Positions 46,996-57,272 are shown, counted from the first letter of the stretch. The stretch is DNA of 64,000 bases from Acidobacteriota bacterium (GCA_013289955.1 JABCYZ010000024.1:34687-98686); one strand, 5' to 3'. Translations and numbers: made by a program. Notes: generated from the sequence alone by a model not told the origin.

Positions 46996-47358
46996 CTAGA
47001 CCACGATCGTCTGGCCGGGGCGAGTGATCTGGTAGGACTCACATTCCGGGCTCGAATCTAGAATAGTGAGTCGCCCTCCATTTGAAAACGTGAGTATTAG
47101 CGTGCCATTTCCCTGGCGATCGAAATTCTGTATCGTGGCGCTCAGGAGAGACACCGTGCGGGCTGCGATTTGCGCTGCACCCGGCTCTGGTTTCCAGATC
47201 CATTCTTCCTGTCCATCAAAATAGTTAAACTGGCTTTCGACGTAAATAATCACATCTTCATCGAAGGCAAACTGGATTTGATACACACCAATGTCGACCT
47301 GTACGACTTCTCGGCCGTTCAGAAAATTCAAATCCAAGTCTTTGCTCAACCCGTACAT
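46996..47358 (-). CDS. DUF6188-like hypothetical protein
   Basis: 120 residues starting MYGLSKDLDLNFLNGREVVQ. The pattern of a short loop, then paired beta strands (VDIGVYQIQFAFDEDVIIYVE and FSNGGRLTILDSSPECESYQI) fits a small beta-rich family that I recall as DUF6188. There is no signal peptide and no catalytic motif. Members of this group often appear near polymorphic-toxin immunity genes, but no toxin is next to it here. Confidence 0.55.
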   Translation of the reverse strand: MYGLSKDLDLNFLNGREVVQVDIGVYQIQFAFDEDVIIYVESQFNYFDGQEEWIWKPEPGAAQIAARTVSLLSATIQNFDRQGNGTLILTFSNGGRLTILDSSPECESYQITRPGQTIVV

Positions 47359-47453
47359 CGGTGGTTCCTAGCGGGGCGTGCCCTGATGAATTGTAGATGA
47401 CAACTCACCCATTTGTGCTCTTCGAATTTTTGGATTTGCCAGGAGGGCTTGGA

Positions 47454-50384
47454 TCATTTAGGGAGGCCGCTGATTCCCGTAAATTCTCGATGTGCACTGA
47501 GGGAACCATCAGGAATCACGACCAAGACCCACGGCGTGCTGGATGTAAGAATGTGGGCATGCATGGCCAGCTCGGCGTCATGGTCTGGACGCAGTTCCAT
47601 CCTCTGTGTGTCCGGCTCATGCAATTCCAGGTTGTGAGTTCTCACCTCGAGAGTATGGACGCCCGCACCTTCTCCGTGGATTCGCAACGTCAGTTCGTTG
47701 GCGTCTGTCGCTTCGACAGAGACGGTGAAATCCGCCGCCCGGCTAGCACGCAGTTCGAGGTGATAAACTCCGCCCGAGAGCGCGGTAACCGTGGTGTGGG
47801 CCCTGCCCCGGCGAACGCTATATTCTCCTTGCGGTACTTGGGCCCTAAACTTGCCGCTCGCCGGATCCACGAGGACTTGAGTCAGGCGTCCGGTCCTCTG
47901 CTCGCGGAACTCGACAGGTTCGCGCGATGAGAGATCGGCGTCTCCCTCGAGGACTGCCTCACCATGCAAATCCTGCATCAGCCAGATCCACTCGCCTACC
48001 GGCTGCGTCCACACCTCTTTGTAGGTCCAGCAAATTTGCGTTGGCCAGTAGGGGGCGTCGTTGTATTCCTTTGTTTCGATGCCTACGGGCAATGCGCCCA
48101 CCATCTGTCCGGAGCGCACGCTGTAGAGCGGTGTCCAGTCATAGCCTTCCCCGTACATGACGCTGGCAGAAAATGGGTTGCGTCCTAGGAGCCACTCTGC
48201 TTGCTGCTGCGCCAGGTCTTCGGCTTCGAGGTCCCCGCGCAATTGCCCTGACGCCGAGAGAGCTTTTGTCTCAGATAGCAAAACACTGGAATTCCCTCGG
48301 AAGTCAAACCACACGGGAAATCTCCGAAGATAGTATTCTCCTCCCAGGGAAACGCCGCGATGGACTTGCTCGAGATAGGAGTCGCGGTCGGCGGCGCGCA
48401 GCGGTGTCCAATCCTTCGATTCGGGCAATAGCCGCGCTTCACTCTCTTTATAGATTGCCGCCGGCAGTACGTTGTAGGGCTCATTGATCTTGGCGGCGGC
48501 CTGCTGGTAGTACTTGGAGTGCAGCACGATCGCAGCGTACCACTTCATCCAGTTCTCGTGACTTGGAAAGCTCTCACACAGATGCACCAATGCAATGATG
48601 GGCTGTTCCTCTTGCCCGATATGAAAGCGATGAAAGAGATTCTCGCGCTTGGGACCAGTATAAAAGTAGCCGGTCAAGGGGAGGCTCCACGGCTGCAGTG
48701 TCTGCTCTTCGGACGCAACGATCAGATCGCCAAGTCTCAGGGCCTCATCCGCATAGCGCTGCTCGCCAGTGGCACGGTATAAGTCGACGGAAGCAATTGC
48801 GCCGAACGAAATGCGCTCCAGCTCATCCTGTGCTCCATAGACTTCTGGAAGCGGAGCGGCGGTCTTCCATCCCTCCACGGCGTATTTCCAGTCCTGCTCT
48901 GCTGTCTTAAGGCTGCGAACGGCAAGTTCGGGATTGCTCTCTTTCAGGACGCGGGCGGCAAGAGCTTCAACAGCCGCCACGCGGAAGTTCCACTCGGGTT
49001 CGTTCACCGCTTGGCCGCTGCGATCGTCGGCGTCGCCGATGATCCCGTTGGTCCAGTAACTGATCAATTGGCCTTTAGCGCGATATCCATCGCCAAAGCT
49101 CGTCTTCAGCACCCAATGAAGCCCCCAGGTCGCTTCTTCGAGCAAGCGGGCACGCAGCACAGGATCTTCTCCTTGCTGCTGAAGACGTTCGGCGAACGAA
49201 AAAAGGGCATAGGCCATTCCTGGAGTGTTGCCGGTGGCCGAGAGATCTCCCGCATCGTGATAGCCGCCATTGACGATAATGCGTTTATCTCCGTGGATGC
49301 TGTAATCGTCCAGGTGGCAGATTCCATGAATCCCCGGAATCTCCATTCCACACCGTTCGCTGTACATAAAATTGATGGCTTTCCAGATGCTGTCACGCCA
49401 CGCGCCCTGGCCGATCTGAAAAGGGCGGGTCGTCGTGGCGCCCGCGCGAAGGACATATTCGCCGGGCGTCTGAATCTCGGAGAAATCCAGCAACGCGTAC
49501 TTGCCGAGAAGCGTTGTCTGCTGCTGGACTGCCTTGGTGAGAACAGCCTTGCCGGTATTTTGTTCGATCAAGGAAAATTCATGGACGTCGAGGTTGCCTA
49601 GAAACGCCTTCTTCGTCGAGCCCGCGGTATACCCGGCATGACTGAACGCTATTTTTCCGGCTGCGACATCCCATCCCTCGACATGATCCGGCTCCACCAC
49701 CTCGAGTTCCAGCTGGTCGATATATAGAATGGTTTGATCTCCCAGGTCTGGAAGCATTTTAGGAAGGCTGTAGGCAAAATCGAGCTGTGTGACTTTATCC
49801 CGGTCGAGCGGCGCGATTTCCCATACCACGTGATTCCATTCGTGGTTCTTCAGGGGGATCGACTCGTGGCGCCCCTCGTTATAGCGATCCGGAAGACGAT
49901 GTGCACCCTGATTGTGCAGGACTAGAGAGGCAGAGATCGCCGGCGCCCCGATAACGTCGGGATAAACCCAGATGGAAATGCGGTTGTACCGGCTCCAATC
50001 CTCGGAAGGAAATTTACGGCTGGCAACCAGATCCTCCCATTCGCCGGCGCCTCCGACCAGCCCCAAATTTTGCTTCGATCGAATTCGCAGCGAGTGTACC
50101 CCGTCTTTCACCGGTGAGTCTGCCAGAGCCATGTCTCCCTCTCCGGCGAACGACCACGTCGATGCATCTTCCATGGAATCGAGTACCCGCGAATCCAGCA
50201 CTTTCTTCTTCAGCCAGCGAGCCTCCGCCCCATCTTCATAGGTTGGCTCGATCGGCATCCTGGGACCTTCCCTCTGGGCGGCAACATAGTGGCTGCCGAA
50301 GGCACAACAAACCCACAACGCAAAGAATTTAAATAGGATTCGACTCCACCTGCCTTTCTCCGCGCCGTCGAAACTCGAGTTCAT
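47454..50384 (-). CDS. Secreted GH9 glycoside hydrolase
   Basis: 976 residues from ATG 50384, chosen for GAGGGG 6 nt upstream and the signal peptide that follows (FFALWVCCAFGSHYVAA); the frame to 50834 is otherwise unsupported. Domains: a carbohydrate-binding-like beta-sandwich (about 50-210), the CelD_N immunoglobulin-like domain (about 215-300), and the (alpha/alpha)6 GH9 catalytic domain with the hallmark GGYHDAGD. The C-terminal acid is probably in GIETKEYNDAPYW. A beta-rich tail of ~170 residues ends the protein. It should cut beta-1,4-glucans outside the cell; the exact polymer is unknown. Confidence 0.85.
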   Translation of the reverse strand: MNSSFDGAEKGRWSRILFKFFALWVCCAFGSHYVAAQREGPRMPIEPTYEDGAEARWLKKKVLDSRVLDSMEDASTWSFAGEGDMALADSPVKDGVHSLRIRSKQNLGLVGGAGEWEDLVASRKFPSEDWSRYNRISIWVYPDVIGAPAISASLVLHNQGAHRLPDRYNEGRHESIPLKNHEWNHVVWEIAPLDRDKVTQLDFAYSLPKMLPDLGDQTILYIDQLELEVVEPDHVEGWDVAAGKIAFSHAGYTAGSTKKAFLGNLDVHEFSLIEQNTGKAVLTKAVQQQTTLLGKYALLDFSEIQTPGEYVLRAGATTTRPFQIGQGAWRDSIWKAINFMYSERCGMEIPGIHGICHLDDYSIHGDKRIIVNGGYHDAGDLSATGNTPGMAYALFSFAERLQQQGEDPVLRARLLEEATWGLHWVLKTSFGDGYRAKGQLISYWTNGIIGDADDRSGQAVNEPEWNFRVAAVEALAARVLKESNPELAVRSLKTAEQDWKYAVEGWKTAAPLPEVYGAQDELERISFGAIASVDLYRATGEQRYADEALRLGDLIVASEEQTLQPWSLPLTGYFYTGPKRENLFHRFHIGQEEQPIIALVHLCESFPSHENWMKWYAAIVLHSKYYQQAAAKINEPYNVLPAAIYKESEARLLPESKDWTPLRAADRDSYLEQVHRGVSLGGEYYLRRFPVWFDFRGNSSVLLSETKALSASGQLRGDLEAEDLAQQQAEWLLGRNPFSASVMYGEGYDWTPLYSVRSGQMVGALPVGIETKEYNDAPYWPTQICWTYKEVWTQPVGEWIWLMQDLHGEAVLEGDADLSSREPVEFREQRTGRLTQVLVDPASGKFRAQVPQGEYSVRRGRAHTTVTALSGGVYHLELRASRAADFTVSVEATDANELTLRIHGEGAGVHTLEVRTHNLELHEPDTQRMELRPDHDAELAMHAHILTSSTPWVLVVIPDGSLSAHREFTGISGLPK

Positions 50385-50897
50385 AAGAATCCCCTCTCGG
50401 CCCCAAAGTCTATTTTTGGAGATCAATCTAGGTTTCGAACCATTCGCGGCAATTATAGACGGAACTGGACAGCAGCACCGGTAGCGCCCGTTCTTTTGCT
50501 TTTGATTTGGTTTGTGTTGGGGGTGGCTGCTGGGTCGAGTAGTTTGCCCGGTGCTCTCAAGGGAGCCGGAAGAAAAGAAGCCTCGCGGGCGGGAGTGCCG
50601 TTCAGCGCCGTCTCCGTCCTGAAGCGGCGTTCGAGGAGGTCCGCATGGACGTCTCCGGACGGGACTTCTGCACCGCGTAGCGGAGTTCATTTCTATGAGT
50701 GGTGGCAGGTCGCTACGGAGCAGGTATTTCAGACTTTCCTGGCTAACTTCGTATGCTCTACCTGAAGAAGCATTTCCCCATTGAGCCGCAGGTGGCAACG
50801 AGTGACGGGACAACCCCGCAGGCAGACCAGCCATCTTGGACAGATAAGTGCTGACGCGGACAGTCGGTTTTCCTTCGACGGCCAGCGGGGGTATTCA
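50385..50897. other. Divergent promoter region
   Basis: About 510 bases between the GH9 gene (leftward) and the HEAT-like gene (rightward). It is GC-rich with no conserved frame. Both promoters must lie here; no strong consensus or operator was found. Confidence 0.4.
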
Positions 50898-53084
50898 ATG
50901 AGAATTCGAACCGCGATACGAGGGCTGATGCTTGTCGCAACAATTGGGGGCAGCTTATGGGCTGAGCAACTCGCGCGCGCGCAGGATGTCTCGCTGGAGG
51001 TGCGCACCAGAGACGGCCGAGCCGAATATCGCTTGGGAGAACCCATCGCTCTCCAGATGGTCTTCACGTCAACCAACAAGCAGTACGTTGTCGATACTTC
51101 TTTTCGCCATCCCGCACCCCAACGTAGTCAGGATGATTTCCTGATCAATCCAGAGGAAGGAACCGGCGACCCAATGGAGGATTATCACAGGGCGATGGCC
51201 AAAATGAGGATGTTCGATGGTGGGGGTTTGCGCGGGATGGGGCTTCTGAGGAGCGACCCGATCTTGCTCGATCTGTATTTAAATGACTATGTTCGTTTTT
51301 CCAAGCCCGGCCGATACGTATTGACGCTCCGAGACCGTCGAGTGAGCGCAGTTCGCAGATCCTCGGACGAACCCGCCCAAGTAATCGAGCTGATTTCGAA
51401 GCCGCTAGGCTTGACCATCCTCGCCGCTGACGCGGAATGGCTGAAACAGCAATTGGATTCCGCTCTGGAAGCTCTAAAAAAACGTCCTGGCGTAAACGCC
51501 GTCGCCTGCCGAACCCTCACGTCCCTCGGAACGGCAGAGGCGGAAGTCGCCATGGTAGACGCTCTGGAGGACGAATACGAAACGATGGGCTGCGGCTTCT
51601 CCCACTCGCTGCTTGGCGTGAGTCATCGACGAATAGTCGTGGACCGCATGCAGCAAAAGCTTGAGAGTCCCGAGGCAAGTGTAAGTCCACCGTTCGTGGA
51701 AACTATGGCTACACTGATGGTGCTCGAAGAGAAGGGAGAGACGGACTTCTCCCAACTACAGAAGGAGGCCCGCAAGCAGATCAATGACGATCTCTTCGCT
51801 CTTCTGGCCGAAAAGAAAGGCCCGGCCCGGATCGCGGCAATCAGCACGCTCGTCAATGAGAGTCTTCAAGACTCAGGAATCGAAGGCTCAATGCGAAGCG
51901 CGCAAGTTTTGCGGCTCGCCGCGGAGGTCTTCGATCAGTTGAGCTCACAAGCGCAGAATACATTGCTCTCCGCGCGCTGGGCCGACATCGCCGGGCCGGC
52001 GATGGTGCCGGTTCTGCGCCGATGCGCCGAGGCGGACAGCGCGGTGAGTTGCGGCACCCTGCAGGGGGATCTACTGTTGACACGCTTGAATCAACTTTCG
52101 CCTTCCGACGCACGCGAAGTAATTCTTGCAGACATCCAACGGGACAACCCGCGCTTCCCCAGCCGGTTGCTCGGGATCTTGCCCGACAAGGAACTTCCAG
52201 AAATGGATGGCGCCCTCCGGGAACACCTGCAGTCGAAGAACGGAAATTTGGATACCACCGCGGGATTGATCCAGCGGTATGCCTCAAGCGGAATCGCTGG
52301 AGCCGTCGTTTCGTTCCTTGACGAACGCGGGCTTGGCAATCTTGGCGGCCAGATTGTGCCCAATCTCATTGCCTATTTGCTTCGGGTTCAGCCGGACGCC
52401 GGGGAGCAGGCGCTGAAGGCCGCCCTGGCAACAAGGAATGAAACTGGTTCGTACAAGTATCTGCTTCGTGATGTCGCGCAGCGAACCCGGAGTTCGAAAA
52501 TCCAAGGAATCGCCATCGACGCTCTCTCCGACCCGGACCATGACGTAGTTCTGAGCGCAGTGCAAGCCCTGGCACTCACGGGAGATACTCAGGCGAAAGC
52601 CACTCTCTTTGAGCGTCTCGGTGAATGGAACGCGCGATGGATGGGCCGGGAGCACGATATTTTCTGGATTCCCGGCGAGGGCCCGGTCACCGACGACCGC
52701 TACCTCGGCGACGAGTTGATTCGTGCCATCGCCACGGGAGCAGGATGGCTTTTAACGGAAGAAGACCAGGGGCGACTCTTGCAGAGTGCGGTGACAGAAA
52801 ACCAAAAACGGCAAACGAAGCAGTTCGTGGACACCGCCAGGGATAGGCCTGTTTCGATTACCATCTTCAATTCAGGTTTTCCGAATATCCATATTGCGGT
52901 TGCGCAATACAACTACGAAAACACGGAGCCAGCGCAGCGCAAGTTATCCCAATTCCCGGCTGCCACCACCTTTCTGCTGCAAAACATCCCCAGGGAGAGC
53001 CCCGAAACACAGAGTGCGGTCGCAGAGATTAAATCCTTCCTCGCACAACACGGAATGTACCTCGATTTGCGCAAAACTAATTAG
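50898..53084 (+). CDS. Exported HEAT-repeat-like protein
   Basis: 728 residues from ATG 50898 (GGGGG at about 7 nt; the frame opens earlier at 50781 without support). A signal peptide (cut near LARAQ) is followed by a beta domain of ~130 residues (VRTRDGRAEYRLGEPIALQM). A long alpha-helical solenoid then covers about 180-620, with HEAT-like units such as IQGIAIDALSDPDHDVVLSA followed by VQALALTGD. It probably serves as a periplasmic scaffold. No enzyme motif was found. Confidence 0.65.
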   Translation: MRIRTAIRGLMLVATIGGSLWAEQLARAQDVSLEVRTRDGRAEYRLGEPIALQMVFTSTNKQYVVDTSFRHPAPQRSQDDFLINPEEGTGDPMEDYHRAMAKMRMFDGGGLRGMGLLRSDPILLDLYLNDYVRFSKPGRYVLTLRDRRVSAVRRSSDEPAQVIELISKPLGLTILAADAEWLKQQLDSALEALKKRPGVNAVACRTLTSLGTAEAEVAMVDALEDEYETMGCGFSHSLLGVSHRRIVVDRMQQKLESPEASVSPPFVETMATLMVLEEKGETDFSQLQKEARKQINDDLFALLAEKKGPARIAAISTLVNESLQDSGIEGSMRSAQVLRLAAEVFDQLSSQAQNTLLSARWADIAGPAMVPVLRRCAEADSAVSCGTLQGDLLLTRLNQLSPSDAREVILADIQRDNPRFPSRLLGILPDKELPEMDGALREHLQSKNGNLDTTAGLIQRYASSGIAGAVVSFLDERGLGNLGGQIVPNLIAYLLRVQPDAGEQALKAALATRNETGSYKYLLRDVAQRTRSSKIQGIAIDALSDPDHDVVLSAVQALALTGDTQAKATLFERLGEWNARWMGREHDIFWIPGEGPVTDDRYLGDELIRAIATGAGWLLTEEDQGRLLQSAVTENQKRQTKQFVDTARDRPVSITIFNSGFPNIHIAVAQYNYENTEPAQRKLSQFPAATTFLLQNIPRESPETQSAVAEIKSFLAQHGMYLDLRKTN

Positions 53085-53219
53085 GTGTCCCGTTCCCCGC
53101 CGAGCGCGATTGGCGGCCATAAGCCCCGTATCGCTCGCCCACTCTGGTTCACCAACCGTCGGCCGAGAGGGGTTGTGTTTGTCGGGGTCCACAAAAAGAG
53201 GCTTGCGCGTTGCATATTG

Positions 53220-53236
53220 ATGTAGTAGCTTTACAT
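53220..53236 (+). promoter_or_regulatory. BlaI-type operator
   Basis: ATGTA-N7-TACAT dyad (53220-53224 and 53232-53236), 20 bases before the blaI-like start. BlaI/MecI repressors recognise TACA/TGTA half sites. A possible -10, TATAGT, lies at 53242-53247. Confidence 0.6.
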
Positions 53237-53256
53237 ACGCTTATAGTAGAGGACAA

Positions 53257-53643
53257 ATGGCGCAACCCAAATTGACGAAACTCGAACTTCAAATCATGGA
53301 GGCGCTATGGACGCAGCGCACGGCCTCCATCCGCGAGATTCAAGAGACTTTCCCCGAAAAAGACAGGCCAGCCTATACGACTATCCAGACAACCGTTTAT
53401 CGCCTTGAAGCAAAGAAAGCCGTGCGCCGCATCAAGAAGGTCGGCAACTTTCACATTTTCGAGGCCACGATCTCCCGCAATGCCGCACAGCGGAGGTTGA
53501 TCGACGACCTCCTGGCTCTGTTTGGAGGGCGCAGTCAACCCGTAATGGCGCACCTGATTGAATCGGGCAAGCTCACGCTAAATGACGTAAAGGAAGCCCA
53601 GAAAACTCTCCGGAGGCTTGAACGGGAGGACAAATCACAATGA
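53257..53643 (+). CDS. BlaI/MecI-family repressor
   Basis: 128 residues, the usual length. The winged helix LTKLELQIMEALWTQRTASI ... TTIQTTVYRLEAKKAVRR is a clear BlaI match, and the C-terminal helical dimerisation part follows. In the classical system it represses its own operon and is cut or released after the membrane protease BlaR1 senses a signal. The M56 protease gene overlaps its end by 4 bases, and a matching operator lies upstream. No beta-lactamase gene is nearby, so the controlled genes are probably the TIGR03435 series. Confidence 0.92.
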   Translation: MAQPKLTKLELQIMEALWTQRTASIREIQETFPEKDRPAYTTIQTTVYRLEAKKAVRRIKKVGNFHIFEATISRNAAQRRLIDDLLALFGGRSQPVMAHLIESGKLTLNDVKEAQKTLRRLEREDKSQ

Positions 53644-55505
53644 TTCCAAAATATTTGTCTTTGATGTGGGCCGCTTTCGCACCAGCGCTGGGCAACCATT
53701 TATGGCAATCGACGCTCTTTGCCATCGCGGCCGGATTGTTGACGTTGGTTTTGCGAAAGAATCGCGCCCACACCCGCTATTGGCTATGGCTGGCAGCGTC
53801 GGTAAAATTTCTAATTCCCTTTTCTTTACTGGTTTTGATTGGCAGCAATCTACCATGGCCACGCGGCTACGCAGAATTGAAACCAGGTTCCTATTTTGCG
53901 ATCGAGGAGTTCAGCCAGCCTTTTACGCCGCCAGCGATTTCCATGATTTCTCGCAGCACTCCGGCGACAGTTTCCCCGGCTACGCCCCATCTGCTTCCAG
54001 CGCTTCTCGCAGCGGTGTGGCTCGGCGGGTTCTTGGTTGTCGTTTTCGCATGGTGCGTGCGCTGGCGGCGGATTTGCGTGGATCTACGGGATGCCGTGGC
54101 TATGCGGGGAGGACGCGAAGTGGAAGCCCTGCGTCGACTGGAGCGTCTTGTAGGGATGCCCAAGCAGATCGAACTGCGAAGGTCGCGGGCATCGCTCGAG
54201 CCAGGGATTTTCGGGATTGCTCGGCCCGTTTTGGTCTGGCCCGAAAGAATCTCGGAACACCTCGGAGATGCCCACCTGAATGCCATTCTCGCGCACGAGC
54301 TTTGCCACGTACGTCGTCGAGATAATCTGGTAGCGGCGATACACATGTTGGTTGAGGCGATCTTCTGGTTTCACCCGCTGGTTTGGTGGCTGGGAACGCG
54401 CCTGGTGGAAGAGCGTGAACGTGCGTGCGACGAAGGAGTCCTGGCATCGGGCAGCGAGCGACGCGTCTATGCCGAGAGTATTTTGAAGACCTGCGAATTC
54501 TGTGTGGAATCTCCGTTGGCCTGCCTTTCCGGAGTCACGGGCGCAGATCTGAAGCAACGCATTCTGCGGATCATGACTGAGCGTCATGGGCAGAAGCTGG
54601 ATTTCAGAAAAAAGCTAATGTTGAGCGCGGCTGCACTACTGGCCGTTCTGGCCCCGGTAGTGATGGGCGCCCTGAATGCAACGCAAGGCCAAGCAGATTC
54701 ACAAACCCCAGACGCATCGCACTCGTATGAGTATGAGGTGGCGTCGATCAAGCCGAATAACTCTGGCACCAATATGGTCCGACTCATGTTCTCGCCCGAC
54801 GGTCTCTCGGCGACGAACGGCACGCTCCAAATGTTCATCAATGCCGCATACAAAATCGATGATAACCAGATCAGCGGAGGACCGAGCTGGCTCAAATCCG
54901 ATCACTACGACATTGAAGCGAAAATGGACAGCGCTACGGCCGACGCGCTGCACAAACTCAGCGAAGATCAAGCCAGGCTTGAGAGACAACGGATGCTCCA
55001 GGGGCTTCTAGCGGACAGATTCAAGCTGACGATCCACCGCGAAACCCGAGAGCTCCCCATATATGCCCTCGTCATTGCCAAGAACGGTCCTAAATTTCAA
55101 GAGGCAAAACCTGGCGACACTTACCCGAACGGGATCAAGGGCCCGGACGGCCGCACGGCTGCCGGCATGATTTTCATGAATGGGCGCGGATCGGTAACGG
55201 GCCAAGGGATTCCAATCTCGGACCTAGTACGCTTTTTGTCGCGGCAACTGGGCCGCAAGGTGGAGGATAAGACGGGTCTCACTGGCAAGTATGATCTCAC
55301 TTTGCAGTGGACACCCGATGAGAACCAAGGCGCGATGTTTAAAGGGCCGGAACCACAAGGCAGCGCTAGTCCACCGCCACCGGACTCCTCTGGGCCTTCC
55401 ATTTTCACGGCTCTTGAGGAGAAGCTTGGGCTGAAATTGGAATCGCAAAAGGGTCCAGTGGAGATTCTCATCATCGATCATGCGGAGAAGCCTTCGGAGA
55501 ATTAG
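53640..55505 (+). CDS. BlaR1-like M56 protease fused to TIGR03435 domain
   Basis: 621 residues. About four membrane helices carry the M56 zinc protease with HELCH (His219, Glu220, His223) and the downstream EERERACDEGVL. After a last membrane helix (about 325-345, LMLSAAALLAVLAPVVMGA), where BlaR1 would have its penicillin-binding sensor, the chain continues as a TIGR03435 domain (about 365-620: YEVASIKPNN ... LLADRFKLTIHRETRELPIYALVI). The domain lies outside the membrane and presumably senses an unknown ligand. Coupled to blaI by a 4-base overlap. Confidence 0.9.
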   Translation: MIPKYLSLMWAAFAPALGNHLWQSTLFAIAAGLLTLVLRKNRAHTRYWLWLAASVKFLIPFSLLVLIGSNLPWPRGYAELKPGSYFAIEEFSQPFTPPAISMISRSTPATVSPATPHLLPALLAAVWLGGFLVVVFAWCVRWRRICVDLRDAVAMRGGREVEALRRLERLVGMPKQIELRRSRASLEPGIFGIARPVLVWPERISEHLGDAHLNAILAHELCHVRRRDNLVAAIHMLVEAIFWFHPLVWWLGTRLVEERERACDEGVLASGSERRVYAESILKTCEFCVESPLACLSGVTGADLKQRILRIMTERHGQKLDFRKKLMLSAAALLAVLAPVVMGALNATQGQADSQTPDASHSYEYEVASIKPNNSGTNMVRLMFSPDGLSATNGTLQMFINAAYKIDDNQISGGPSWLKSDHYDIEAKMDSATADALHKLSEDQARLERQRMLQGLLADRFKLTIHRETRELPIYALVIAKNGPKFQEAKPGDTYPNGIKGPDGRTAAGMIFMNGRGSVTGQGIPISDLVRFLSRQLGRKVEDKTGLTGKYDLTLQWTPDENQGAMFKGPEPQGSASPPPPDSSGPSIFTALEEKLGLKLESQKGPVEILIIDHAEKPSEN

Positions 55506-55515
55506 CAGCGGAGGA
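55491..55515 (+). repeat. Junction repeat between TIGR03435 genes (copy 1)
   Basis: CCTTCGGAGAATTAGCAGCG plus GAGGA covers the end of one gene and the ribosome site of the next. Near copies occur at 56311-56336 and, decayed, at 57258-57281. The repeat supports origin of the genes by tandem duplication. Confidence 0.6.
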
Positions 55516-55527
55516 ATTTTCAATGTC

Positions 55528-56325
55528 ATGTCCGCACTAAAACATTCCGCGACGCTAATGACGGTTTTTCTTCTAACTGCACCGGGCGAATGCTGCCAGG
55601 TCAAGACGGATACGGCACCGCGACTCGAATTCGAAGTCGCATCGATCAAACCCTCGAAACCAGGCTCGGATGGAGGAGGCATTAAACCTCTGCCTGGAGG
55701 CCAGACCTACGTCGCGACCAACGTTCCGGTAAAACTGATGATCAAGCTCATGTTCCACCTTAACGATCGTCAGATATCCGGCGGTCCGGGCTGGCTGGAC
55801 ACCGATTTGTACGATGTCGAAGCCAAAGCGGATGGCCCACACAGCATCGATGAGCTTCACGTCATGTTTCAGAATCTGCTCGTGGATCGTTTCAAGCTGG
55901 CATACCACAAGGAGACGCGAACACTCCCCGCTTATGAGTTGGTCGTCGACAAGTCGGGAGCCAAGCTGACGGAAAATCAGAGCCCGGAGCACTTCGATAT
56001 TCCGGTCAGGCCCACAGGTTTTGGCAAGCTCGAGGCAACCCACTGTTCCATGTCCTATTTTTCATGGATTCTTTCGCAGAGGCTTGACCGGCCGGTGATC
56101 GACCAGACCCGGCTCACACAATTCTACGATTTCAAACTAGAGTGGACCCCGGAGCTTCCTCCTGGCCTGGCCGCCAGACCAGACGTCGCCGCGAATCTTC
56201 CGCCCACCAACGGACCGGACATCTTTACCGCGGTTCGTGAACAGCTCGGTCTGAAACTCGATTCGCACAAGGGCCCGGTCGAGGTGATGATCATCGACCA
56301 GGTGGAAAGGCCTTCGGAAAACTAG
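55528..56325 (+). CDS. TIGR03435-domain protein, copy 2
   Basis: 265 residues from ATG 55528, after GGAGGA; an overlapping ATG at 55480 lies within the end of the protease gene. A signal peptide (TLMTVFLLTAPGECC) precedes a single TIGR03435 domain: FEVASIKPSK, ISGGPGWLDTDLYDVEAK, LLVDRFKLAYHKETRTLPAY and the terminal GPVEVMIIDQVERPSEN. It corresponds to the sensor part of the preceding fusion without the protease, so it may compete for or deliver the ligand. Function is unknown. Confidence 0.82.
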   Translation: MSALKHSATLMTVFLLTAPGECCQVKTDTAPRLEFEVASIKPSKPGSDGGGIKPLPGGQTYVATNVPVKLMIKLMFHLNDRQISGGPGWLDTDLYDVEAKADGPHSIDELHVMFQNLLVDRFKLAYHKETRTLPAYELVVDKSGAKLTENQSPEHFDIPVRPTGFGKLEATHCSMSYFSWILSQRLDRPVIDQTRLTQFYDFKLEWTPELPPGLAARPDVAANLPPTNGPDIFTAVREQLGLKLDSHKGPVEVMIIDQVERPSEN

Positions 56326-56339
56326 CAGCGGAAGGAAAC

Positions 56340-57272
56340 ATGACTGCGTGTCTTGCGCCGAAACTGTACCTGAAGAGAAAGGCATTGCTCACAGTGACCG
56401 GATTGCTGGCACTGGGCACGCCGGTACTGTTTGGCTCTTTGCACTCGACACAAACCCAGGCTCAGTCTCAGGAACAAGGCGGATCGACGGCCCAGCCGGT
56501 GTTCGAAGTCGCGTCGGTCAAACTCAACAAACGCGAAAGCGGCATGATGCGGCTCGGATTATGGGGGGAAAGATTCCTGGTATCTGGCTTGACCATGCAG
56601 GGGCTTATTCGAGAAACCTTCGGAATTCAGGATGACCAGATCATTGGGCAACCCCGCTGGTTAAACTCTGAAACGTACGACATCGAAGCGAAAGTGGAAC
56701 AGACTGTCGCAGACCGACTCAACCGTCTCAGCTTCGATGAGCGTTTTGTCGAGTACCGACGCATGCTGGAAACTCTTTTGGCAGACCGCTTCAAGTTGGC
56801 ATTCCATCGAGAAACCAGGGAACTTCCCATGTTCGCGCTGGTGGTCGCGAAAAAAGGTTCCAAAATCGAGGAGGCAAAACCTGGCGACACGTATCCTGAC
56901 GGAATGAAAGACCTCGAAGGAAAAGGCCACGGCGACGTCATGCGCATTGAAAGGGGCCAGCTAGTGGGGCAAGGCATACCCATTTCCAATTTGGTGGAAA
57001 TGTTGTCGCAACTCGGACTCGGATTGGTGATTGTGGATAAGACCGGGCTTACGGCGAAGTATGACTTCACGTTGAGGTGGACTCCCGACCAGGGCACTCC
57101 AAAGTTCAAGGGGGCCGACGGGAGCGTGCAACCGGCAGGACCATTGGCGGACTCTTTTGGCCCGTCGCTCTTCACAGCGATGGAAGAGCAGCTTGGCCTC
57201 AGGCTGGAAAGGCAAAAGGGACCGGTGGACGTAGTTGTCATCGATCACATCGAGAGGCCTTCGGAAAACTAG
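56340..57272 (+). CDS. TIGR03435-domain protein, copy 3
   Basis: 310 residues starting 14 bases after the previous stop. The N-terminal hydrophobic stretch KALLTVTGLLALGTPVLFGS resembles the last membrane helix of the M56 fusion protein (KKLMLSAAALLAVLAPVVMG), as if this copy came from the 3' part of such a fusion. The domain follows: FEVASVKLNKRES, IIGQPRWLNSETYDIEAK, LLADRFKLAFHRETRELPMF and the end GPVDVVVIDHIERPSEN. Probably membrane-anchored with the domain outside. Confidence 0.85.
   Translation: MTACLAPKLYLKRKALLTVTGLLALGTPVLFGSLHSTQTQAQSQEQGGSTAQPVFEVASVKLNKRESGMMRLGLWGERFLVSGLTMQGLIRETFGIQDDQIIGQPRWLNSETYDIEAKVEQTVADRLNRLSFDERFVEYRRMLETLLADRFKLAFHRETRELPMFALVVAKKGSKIEEAKPGDTYPDGMKDLEGKGHGDVMRIERGQLVGQGIPISNLVEMLSQLGLGLVIVDKTGLTAKYDFTLRWTPDQGTPKFKGADGSVQPAGPLADSFGPSLFTAMEEQLGLRLERQKGPVDVVVIDHIERPSEN

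Noticed and set aside
50385..50834. N-terminal extension of the GH9 protein
   Set aside because: The extension lacks protein-like composition, and the internal ATG has both a ribosome site and a signal peptide.
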